Below, one piece after another: positions 7,068 to 12,324 of a stretch of DNA of 12,324 bases. The position numbers were made by a program, and so were the translations under genes. The stretch is from Acinetobacter sp. (GTDB lineage Bacteria; Pseudomonadota; Gammaproteobacteria; Pseudomonadales; Moraxellaceae): contig JASLHF010000253.1 in assembly GCA_030152275.1 (NCBI GenBank), positions 1-12,324 of the forward strand. The letters are read 5' to 3'. Under the pieces are notes generated by a model. That model searched no databases and had not been told where the DNA came from. It saw nothing but the letters and a program-made list of their open reading frames with translations. Numbering within the stretch: the first letter of the stretch is position 1; every line of letters starts with the position of its first letter.

Positions 7068-7253
7068 CTAAAATTGATCTTCTTCTGAGCCGGGATCAGC
7101 TTGCGGCGCATCCTGCGTTGGCAGTTTGTATTCTTCATTGGCCCATGCGCCTAAATCAATCATTTTGCAGCGTTCTGAACAAAACGGACGGTATTCATTA
7201 TTTTCCCAAACAGTCAGTTCGCCGCAGCGCGGGCAGGTTAAGGTGGTGGGCAT
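7068..7253 (-). CDS. yacG: DNA gyrase inhibitor YacG
   Basis: A 61-residue zinc-binding protein. In E. coli YacG binds the GyrB C-terminal region and blocks gyrase from binding DNA. The zinc site is the CPRC pair (C7, C10) and FCSERC (C25, C29), followed by the family signature MIDLGAWANEEY. The acidic tail (DPGSEEDQF) is also typical. The ATG at 7251-7253 has GAGAA about 7 bases upstream. It stands alone on the minus strand, ends at the terminator at 7018-7050, and shares a 91-base divergent gap with the TrmB-like gene. Confidence 0.95.
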   Translation of the reverse strand: MPTTLTCPRCGELTVWENNEYRPFCSERCKMIDLGAWANEEYKLPTQDAPQADPGSEEDQF

Positions 7254-7344
7254 GGCGGTGTTCTCGCTAAAAACGGTGGATTCAATTAGGCAAATACAGC
7301 CGCAATTGTTAGACTTATGCTGTTTTTATTAGTTTGATCTGATT

Positions 7345-7992
7345 ATGCCGATTCGTCAATTTCAAGCGCAGCGCATGCATGCACCCCGTGATTTTCAAGC
7401 CATTGCAAACCAGCCTGTTTGTGTGGAAATTGGCGCAGGCAAAGGCAAGCATGCTTTGCTGTTTAGCAGTCAGCACCCCGAAAAGAAGCTGATAGCTGTT
7501 GAGCGCACGCGCGAAAAATTCGTGGCAATGCAAAAGCAGCATGCCGCGGAAGGCCAAAACAATCTGCAGACCGTACATGCTGATGCGCTGCCGTGGGTGG
7601 TTCATGCGCTTTTTCCGGGACAAGTGCAGCAGCTGTTTATTCTGTATCCTAATCCGGAGCCGCATAATCCGGCGCAGCGCTGGCTGAATATGCCGTTTTT
7701 TGAGTTTTTGCTGTCACGCCTGCAGCCGGACGGCACGGTGACGCTGGCCAGCAATATTCCTGAATATATTGCGGAAGCGCAGCAGCAGCTGATTGAGGTA
7801 TGGAAATTGCCTTTTGTGAAAGAAACCGTTGCGCAGGATTCGGCGCGTACGCATTTTGAAATTAAATATTTAGAGCGCGGTGAATTGTGCCAGCAGTTGA
7901 TCATCACCAAACCTGCAGATTACAGCACGCGCTTTGATGATTTTCAGCCGCTGCAGGGCCAAAACTGTATGCCTGAAACATCCGCGGAATAA
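7345..7992 (+). CDS. TrmB-family SAM-dependent methyltransferase, divergent (tRNA m7G46-type)
   Basis: A 215-residue Rossmann-fold methyltransferase related to TrmB, which methylates N7 of G46 in tRNA. The SAM motif is VCVEIGAGKGKHALLF (about 25-40), with acidic E53 in AVERTREKF for the ribose, D80 in the base-contact region and a C-terminal THFE (169-172) like the TxFE of TrmB. The family's catalytic/tRNA-contact signature, normally PDPWPKxRHxKRR, is replaced by YPNPEPHNPAQRW (101-113), with far fewer basic residues. It is therefore probably a paralogue or a changed-substrate relative rather than the canonical enzyme; whether a canonical trmB exists elsewhere cannot be seen. ATG 7345 has no clear Shine-Dalgarno site. 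The flavoprotein gene starts 3 bases after its stop, indicating an operon. Confidence 0.82.
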   Translation: MPIRQFQAQRMHAPRDFQAIANQPVCVEIGAGKGKHALLFSSQHPEKKLIAVERTREKFVAMQKQHAAEGQNNLQTVHADALPWVVHALFPGQVQQLFILYPNPEPHNPAQRWLNMPFFEFLLSRLQPDGTVTLASNIPEYIAEAQQQLIEVWKLPFVKETVAQDSARTHFEIKYLERGELCQQLIITKPADYSTRFDDFQPLQGQNCMPETSAE

Positions 7993-7995
7993 ATC

Positions 7996-9189
7996 ATGAG
8001 TAAGTGCATTGCTATTGTGGGTGCTGGGCCTGCAGGCTTAATGGCCGCAGAGGTGTTAAGCCAGTACGGCTATGATATTCATGTCTATGAACAGAAGCCC
8101 TCGGCTGCGCGCAAGTTTTTGATGGCGGGCAAAACCGGCCTGAATATTTCCCATGCAGAACCGATTGAACAATTTATACAGCGCTATGATCAAACCGACT
8201 GGCTTGCGCCGTGGGTCAAGCAGTGGGATGCGGCCTGGATTCAGGATTGGATGAAAGGCTTAGGCATCGATGCCTATACTGGTTCATCTGGCCGTATATT
8301 TCCGATTGAAATGAAAGCGGCGCCGCTGCTGCGTGCTTGGCTGCAGCGTCTGTCTGCGCATGGGGTGAAGTTCCATTACCGTCATCAAGTGGAACAGCTG
8401 GAGCAGCAGCAGCTGCGTGTTTGTGACCTGAAAAGCGGTGAACGCCATACGGTGCATTTTGATGCGGCAGTATTGGCTTGCGGCGCGGTGTCATGGCCGC
8501 AGCTGGGCAGTGACGGTGCGTGGCAGGCATGGCTGAATGCATCAGAGATGGAGCCTTTTCAGGCCAGCAATGCAGGTGTGGAAATCGCGTGGTCTCCGTT
8601 TATGCAGCCGGTGTTTGGCCAGCCTTTGAAACGGGTTGAAGCTTGGGTGGATAATGGCGCTAAAAGCATGGGCGATATAGTGATTAGCCATTACGGTTTA
8701 GAAAGCGGCTTGATTTATAAGCAAGGCCGCGCCTTACGCCATTTGATCAAACAGCAGCAGCCCATGGCGCTGTATTTAGACCTGCTGCCAGAACTGAGCG
8801 CTGCCCAGCTGGCGCAAAAACTGCAGCCCGGCAAAAAGCAGTCATTGAACAATATTTGGCGCAAGGCAGGCCTGGACAGCGCCAAAGCCAATGTAGTGCG
8901 TGAACTGGTTGATAAAGCGCTTTGGACGCAGCCAGATGCGTTAGCTGCGCAAATTAAAACTTTAAAAATACCGTTGACGGGTTTCCGTCCGATTACAGAA
9001 GCTATCAGCTGTGCCGGCGGTATTAAGCCTGATGCATTGAGCGCGCAGCTGCAGCTGAAATCGAACCCTGCAGTATTTTGCGCCGGTGAAATGCTGGATT
9101 GGGATGCGCCGACTGGAGGCTATCTGCTGACGGCTTGTTTTGCGACTGGGCGGGCTGCCGGCGAAGGTGTTCATATCTATTTAGCTTGA
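7996..9189 (+). CDS. TIGR03862/HI0933-type FAD-dependent flavoprotein
   Basis: A 397-residue flavoprotein of the HI0933-like superfamily, closest in look to the TIGR03862 (PP_4765) group. The N-terminal FAD loop is IVGAGPAGLMAAEVL (residues 7-21), followed by the family signature KFLMAGKTGLNISHAEP. The C-terminal FAD region reads CAGGIKPDALSAQ, then FCAGEMLDWDAPTGGYLL and ACFATGRAAGEG. No membrane segment or signal peptide is visible. The family is annotated as an oxidoreductase but its substrate is not established; some HI0933 relatives have been tied to RNA hydroxylation, which would fit its neighbour, though that link is inference. Its start lies 3 bases after the TrmB-like stop, with GGA 7 bases upstream of the ATG. 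No strong terminator follows. Confidence 0.9.
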   Translation: MSKCIAIVGAGPAGLMAAEVLSQYGYDIHVYEQKPSAARKFLMAGKTGLNISHAEPIEQFIQRYDQTDWLAPWVKQWDAAWIQDWMKGLGIDAYTGSSGRIFPIEMKAAPLLRAWLQRLSAHGVKFHYRHQVEQLEQQQLRVCDLKSGERHTVHFDAAVLACGAVSWPQLGSDGAWQAWLNASEMEPFQASNAGVEIAWSPFMQPVFGQPLKRVEAWVDNGAKSMGDIVISHYGLESGLIYKQGRALRHLIKQQQPMALYLDLLPELSAAQLAQKLQPGKKQSLNNIWRKAGLDSAKANVVRELVDKALWTQPDALAAQIKTLKIPLTGFRPITEAISCAGGIKPDALSAQLQLKSNPAVFCAGEMLDWDAPTGGYLLTACFATGRAAGEGVHIYLA

Positions 9190-9437
9190 TTGAAAATGTA
9201 TTATTGAAGCAGTGTTCAATGGGGCTTAAAGAAGACTGCGATGCCGGTAGGCTGCTGCAGTAAATGCAGCGCTCTCACGGATGTTCGGTGCAGCTGTCCA
9301 AGGCAGGCAGTGATGAACACTTCGGCTTGGGCAGGACGCAAGGCTGGCTACACAGTACAGCAATTGCCAAAGACTTCCCTGCGTCTTGGCGGGCATGTTA
9401 TGGTGGGGTTTTATGTCTGCTTGAGAATAAATTCATC
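9190..9437. other. 248-base block upstream of the GFA gene, coding status unclear
   Basis: There is no recognisable gene here, yet the sequence is not AT-rich like other gaps. It contains ATTGAA/TTCAAT (9203-9208 and 9215-9220) and a hairpin GCTGCA/TGCAGC with loop GTAAA (9254-9270). A plus-strand frame from ATG 9241 is cysteine-rich at its start, another open frame joins the GFA gene from 9264, and a minus-strand frame of under 60 codons reads MPAKTQGSLWQLLYC at its start. None has a good ribosome site or a family I know. Candidates are a dispersed intergenic repeat, a decayed gene or an RNA leader. Confidence 0.35.
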
Positions 9438-9842
9438 ATGGAAGAAAAATACACCGGCAGCTGCCTTTGCGGCGCGATTCATTACGAAGTCAACGGCCCG
9501 ATTGGCGCTATAGTCGAATGCCATTGCAGCCGCTGCCGAAAGGCGAACGGCAGCGCTTATGCAGTCAATGCGCCGATTGCTAAAGCGGATTTTAAAATTG
9601 TGCAGGGTGAAAAGTTTCTAAAAAAATTTCAATCCACTGCTGCAACGCAGCGCTGTTTTTGCAGTGAATGCGGTTCGCCGATCATCAGTATTAAAGCAGA
9701 TACTCCAGATTTTTATCGTTTAAGAGTCGGCACACTGGATACCCCGCTGCAGCAGAAACCCACGTGCCATATTTTTGCTGCCTCTAAAGCCGAGTGGGAT
9801 GAAATTACAGACAGTCTGCCGCAGTATGCAGAACGCCCTTAG
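9438..9842 (+). CDS. GFA-family (glutathione-dependent formaldehyde-activating enzyme-like) zinc protein
   Basis: A 134-residue member of the GFA/CENP-V fold. Zinc ligands follow the family order: C9 and C11 in GSCLCG, C28, C30 and C33 in ECHCSRC, and C75 and C78 in CFCSECGSPI. By analogy with Gfa, the first and last pairs form the structural zinc site and the middle triad the second site. The founding enzyme was proposed to make S-hydroxymethylglutathione from formaldehyde; most relatives have unknown substrates, so the name is a family label. The frame is open to 9264 without a stop, but the family starts right before GSCLCG, so ATG 9438 is used; only a distant GAG precedes it. A strong terminator follows at 9865-9903, so it ends its transcript. 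Confidence 0.92.
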   Translation: MEEKYTGSCLCGAIHYEVNGPIGAIVECHCSRCRKANGSAYAVNAPIAKADFKIVQGEKFLKKFQSTAATQRCFCSECGSPIISIKADTPDFYRLRVGTLDTPLQQKPTCHIFAASKAEWDEITDSLPQYAERP

Positions 9843-9864
9843 TCATCGCCAGTGCAAAGGCTAA

Positions 9865-9903
9865 ATGTAAAAAAAAAGGGCTCATGTGAGCCTTTTTTTA
9901 CAT
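9865..9903 (+). terminator. Intrinsic terminator after the GFA gene
   Basis: GGCTC (9879-9883) pairs with GAGCC (9888-9892) around a short loop, extended by an A run (9869-9877) facing a T run (9893-9899) and by ATGT/ACAT at the ends, with one bulged G. The T run gives a good plus-strand terminator 22 bases after the stop. Its symmetry could also stop minus-strand transcription. Confidence 0.88.
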
Positions 9904-9923
9904 CCGTTAAGTGTGTCATGCAT

Positions 9924-9946
9924 AAAAATATCAGCAGAGGCTGATA
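9924..9946 (-). terminator. Probable minus-strand terminator of the lipoprotein transcript
   Basis: TATCAGC (9929-9935) pairs with GCTGATA (9940-9946), a perfect 7-bp stem with a 4-base loop. On the minus strand it is followed by TTTTT, as expected for an intrinsic terminator. It lies about 190 bases past the lipoprotein stop, leaving a long 3' untranslated region. Confidence 0.65.
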
Positions 9947-10136
9947 CTCTTAATCTGGTTTTTTATGGCAGACCGGTTTTACACAAAACAGTCAAGCCAA
10001 AATACACCATCAAATCAAAAATAAGCTGAAGTTTAGGCGCAGGCGGTCGGTATAGATGAACCGGTTTTGCAGCGGTCTATTGGTCTAGGCTGTATATGTA
10101 TAGATGTGTCAATTTCACATGTTTTTATACGTGTTT
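9947..10136. other. Gene-free 3' region of the lipoprotein gene, with short repeats
   Basis: No gene is visible. ACCGGTTTT occurs twice (9972-9980 and 10060-10068), the second within the palindrome AACCGGTT. ATGTG/CACAT (10104-10108 and 10116-10120) forms a small hairpin directly beside the lipoprotein stop. The region could be a long 3' UTR or contain a 3'-derived small RNA ending at 9924-9946. Confidence 0.35.
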
Positions 10137-10709
10137 TTATTCAGCTGCAGTTTTGCCTTGTGTTGCCTCAGGCTGTGCCGGATACTGTGACTGCCAATGC
10201 TCCAGCTGTTCCTGTGCATGAATAAATTGGCCAAGCCCTTTGGTATTGCCGGCGGTTTTGCCTGTTTCAGCATTTGGCTGCTGCAGCTGCTGATTTTGAC
10301 CATCCCAATACTGATACAGCAGCCCTTGAATATAGCGGCCTTGCTCGGTTTTTAAATCCAGCGCTTTAATCATGTTCAAGGCGGACTGAATATTGTCGCG
10401 CTTGCGTTCAGTCGCGAATTCAGCCGTGAGCGTGCCTTGTTCTTTCATGCGCATCAGTTCATCTTCCATCTCATCACTGACTGCGGTAAAACGCTGATCA
10501 AAATCATTCAGCGCCTGAATGTCGTGCTGGTCATTGGCCGTTTTAGCAAAGGGCCTTACCGGTTCAGAGGACAGTTCACGCATGATCTGGTCATCCTGAG
10601 CAGTATCTGCACCTTGCTTGGCCGGTGTGTCATTGCGACTGCAGCCGTTCAGCAGCAGGGCTGCGCTGATGCATGCCGGAAGCCAGAGGAATTTAAGCGC
10701 ATTGTGCAT
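10137..10709 (-). CDS. Putative lipoprotein of unknown function
   Basis: The 190-residue protein begins with a lipoprotein signal peptide: a short start with one Lys (K6), a hydrophobic core (FLWLPACISAALLL) and the lipobox LNGC with the lipid-bearing cysteine at C23. After cleavage it should be anchored in the envelope. Residue +2 after Cys is Ser, not Asp, so outer-membrane sorting is expected if E. coli-like rules hold. The mature part is hydrophilic and helical, with charged segments (DEMEDELMRMKEQG) and a Gln/Ala/Thr-rich tail; I recognise no domain. AAGGTG at 10714-10719, 4 bases before the ATG, supports the start. It lies 56 bases downstream of the methyltransferase gene on the same strand and may be co-transcribed with it. 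Confidence 0.85.
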   Translation of the reverse strand: MHNALKFLWLPACISAALLLNGCSRNDTPAKQGADTAQDDQIMRELSSEPVRPFAKTANDQHDIQALNDFDQRFTAVSDEMEDELMRMKEQGTLTAEFATERKRDNIQSALNMIKALDLKTEQGRYIQGLLYQYWDGQNQQLQQPNAETGKTAGNTKGLGQFIHAQEQLEHWQSQYPAQPEATQGKTAAE

Positions 10710-10765
10710 AGTTCACCTTAATGAGAGCATGGATTGGATGTGGGCATGTATTTTATTGGTTTGGT

Positions 10766-11539
10766 TTAAATTTTTTGAAAGACGTAAACATGGGTGGTGT
10801 AGGGAAACTCAATTTCATCCTGCGCCTGTTTGCCCAGAAAGTCAAAAACCGTCTGTTCGAACTGCCGTTTTAGCGCCTGCTGCTGCGCCTGCGGCATGGC
10901 GGCGATAAAACTGGTCGAAAGCAGGCGTTTGGATACCACATTTTCGACTGTGCCGCGGTGCATTTGCTTAAACTGAGTATGCTCCTGCAGGCGGAACAGC
11001 TTTTGCTGCTGAAATGCTTTTTGCCATTGCCCGCTGTGATAGCGCGGTGTATCGCCTTCATAGGGCAGAATCATATCGGCCAGCGCTTTAACCCAGTCAA
11101 TGCTGACATCGCGCTGATTCCAAATCAGCACCAAAAAGCCTTGAGGCTGCAGCACGCGCCAGATTTCCTGCAGCGTTTCAGTATTGGCAAACCAATGAAA
11201 GGCCTGCGCGCAAAATACGGCCCGCTGTGACTGGTCCGGCAGCGGCAGCGCATGGCTGAAAGCCTGTACAGTACGGACATCGGGATGCGCTTCATGCAAC
11301 TGCTGCAGCATGGCGGGAACAGGGTCAGCTGCGGTAAGATGCGTGCTGAGCGCCTGCAGTACCGGCAGGAATTTTCCGGTGCCGGTGCCTAAATCCAGTA
11401 AGGTATCCTGAGGGTTCAGCTGCAGCGTTTGACGCAGCCAGCCGCTCAGCGCTTCTGGATAATCTGGACGCGCCTGCTGATACAGGGCAGCAGCAGCGCC
11501 AAAGCCTTTTTCTGCGGATGGATGGAGTGATTGTGTCAT
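10766..11539 (-). CDS. Class I SAM-dependent methyltransferase
   Basis: A 257-residue soluble methyltransferase of the Methyltransf_11 type. After an N-terminal cap with the QARPDYP motif common in these enzymes comes SAM motif I, LLDLGTGTGKF (D49, G51, G53, G55), then AADPVPAML with the ribose-binding acid, a region around SHALPLPDQS (motif II-like), and AFHWFANTETLQEIWRVLQPQG (motif III area). The last 100 residues are helical and probably form a substrate lid. Substrate is unknown; small-molecule acceptors are usual for this layout. The start is uncertain: ATG 11539 lacks a ribosome site, while an in-frame GTG at 11548 has GGGA 7 bases upstream and would add three residues. The lipoprotein gene follows 56 bases downstream; the alpha/beta-hydrolase gene is divergent. 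Confidence 0.9.
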   Translation of the reverse strand: MTQSLHPSAEKGFGAAAALYQQARPDYPEALSGWLRQTLQLNPQDTLLDLGTGTGKFLPVLQALSTHLTAADPVPAMLQQLHEAHPDVRTVQAFSHALPLPDQSQRAVFCAQAFHWFANTETLQEIWRVLQPQGFLVLIWNQRDVSIDWVKALADMILPYEGDTPRYHSGQWQKAFQQQKLFRLQEHTQFKQMHRGTVENVVSKRLLSTSFIAAMPQAQQQALKRQFEQTVFDFLGKQAQDEIEFPYTTHVYVFQKI

Positions 11540-11624
11540 ATTCTGCACTTTTTAATCCCGGACTCCGTTATAAAATAGCATACTCCCCCGAGGCTACAGC
11601 TTTTGACTGCGTATAGAAAATTTA

Positions 11625-12324
11625 ATGATTGATGCAAACGGATTTGGTGACGGTACCGCAATGAATAAAGAAATTATTTTTGAAGATGAGCAGATACGCG
11701 TCATATTTTTGGAAGGAAGCTCTGATGAGCTGATTTTTTCCTTTGGCGATTTGATCACCCGGGCGAAGGGCTTGACCGTCAATGCAGAAAAGTCGCTGCA
11801 TAAATTTGATTTTAATGTGCTGGGCATTATGCCGAAGCAAAAGTCTTGGTTTCCGGAATCCTCTATACAGGCGATGATGAGCAGTATTGCGCCGATCCTT
11901 GCGCGCTTTGCCCAGCGTATTGCCTACGGCGGTTCGATGGGCGGCTATGCGGCCATTAAATATTCCGCCTTGCTGGGCGTGCAGCGTGCAGTTGCGCTGG
12001 TACCACAGTTTTCCATTGATCCGCAGGATGTGGAAGATACCCGCTATAACATGTTCTTTCAGCCTGAACTGAATAGCGGTATGGCGGTGCGGGTGCAAGA
12101 TATTGCGCCGGACTGTGAATATATTATGGTTTATGACCCTTATTATGCGGCCGACCGCGCGCATATCGATTGCTTGCTGCCGATAGTGCCGCAGGCGCAT
12201 GTGCTGCATTTGCCTTATACCGGCCATGACGCGATTGCAGTTTTGGCCAGCTCTGAACTGGTGCATGACTTTTTGCGTCACAGCTTCGATGCCAGTTATT
12301 TTTATCAGAAAATGCGCAAGGTGA
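11625..12324 (+). CDS. Alpha/beta-hydrolase-fold protein (partial, 3' end outside window)
   Basis: An open frame from ATG 11625 runs to the window edge without a stop, giving 233 residues. The nucleophile elbow is YGGSMGGYAA with S104, followed by SALLGVQRAVALVPQFSIDP. The other triad members are probably D171 in VYDPYYAAD and H201 in PYTGHD, in the right order and spacing for the fold. This suggests a serine hydrolase or esterase acting in the cytoplasm, with no signal peptide; proteins with this elbow and PQFSIDP-like segment are often seen near polysaccharide or glycosyltransferase genes, but no such context is visible here. The start is not certain: ATG 11661 (MNKEIIFED) is an alternative and neither has a strong ribosome site. 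It is divergent from the methyltransferase, with about 85 bases between them. Confidence 0.82.
   Translation, partial: MIDANGFGDGTAMNKEIIFEDEQIRVIFLEGSSDELIFSFGDLITRAKGLTVNAEKSLHKFDFNVLGIMPKQKSWFPESSIQAMMSSIAPILARFAQRIAYGGSMGGYAAIKYSALLGVQRAVALVPQFSIDPQDVEDTRYNMFFQPELNSGMAVRVQDIAPDCEYIMVYDPYYAADRAHIDCLLPIVPQAHVLHLPYTGHDAIAVLASSELVHDFLRHSFDASYFYQKMRKV

Noticed and set aside
9264..9437. Upstream extension of the GFA gene to an ATG at 9264 (58 extra residues)
   Set aside because: The family begins just before GSCLCG; the extra residues look random and no ribosome site precedes ATG 9264.
11622..12281. 219-residue minus-strand open frame at the right end
   Set aside because: It is antisense to the alpha/beta-hydrolase gene, whose plus-strand frame has a nucleophile elbow and triad; the minus-strand product is rich in His and Arg and resembles no family.
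1..12324. Search for CRISPR arrays, tRNA or rRNA genes and intact insertion sequences
   Set aside because: No regularly spaced repeats, no cloverleaf-like segments and no transposase gene with terminal repeats were seen.

Overview
The window looks like core chromosome of a gammaproteobacterium, most likely Acinetobacter or another Moraxellaceae. This rests on the gene set and on the look of the proteins: an ETF-ubiquinone oxidoreductase, a DUF1285 protein next to murI, a DUF4062 protein before hemH, and yacG facing a diverged TrmB-like gene. It is a judgement from sequence reading, not a database result. No tRNA, rRNA, CRISPR array or intact insertion sequence was seen.

Layout. 1-187 is the tail of an unrecognised, AT-rich plus-strand gene, followed by AT-rich non-coding DNA and a terminator shared with the next gene. 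423-2135 (minus) encodes ETF-ubiquinone oxidoreductase. A short divergent promoter region separates it from a plus-strand DUF1285 gene and murI (glutamate racemase), probably one transcript. Next come a DUF4062 (TIR/deoxyribosyltransferase-like) gene, hemH (ferrochelatase) and a YcbL-like metallo-beta-lactamase-fold hydrolase, the last two only 19 bases apart. 6772-7067 is non-coding, with inverted repeats and a very strong terminator that ends minus-strand yacG. Divergent from yacG lie a TrmB-family methyltransferase variant and a TIGR03862-type flavoprotein, 3 bases apart. After a 248-base block of unclear nature comes a GFA-family zinc protein with a terminator. The right part holds a minus-strand pair (class I methyltransferase, then an orphan lipoprotein) and, facing away, the first 700 bases of an alpha/beta-hydrolase gene cut by the window edge.

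Functionally this is housekeeping: electron entry from acyl-CoA oxidation into quinone, D-glutamate for peptidoglycan, the last step of haem synthesis, thioester/glyoxalase-type hydrolysis, gyrase protection and probable RNA modification. No clear defence island or new multi-gene system is visible. The items most worth a second look are the stand-alone DUF4062 protein, the TrmB-like protein that lacks the canonical family signature, the unexplained block before the GFA gene, and the AT-rich left edge.
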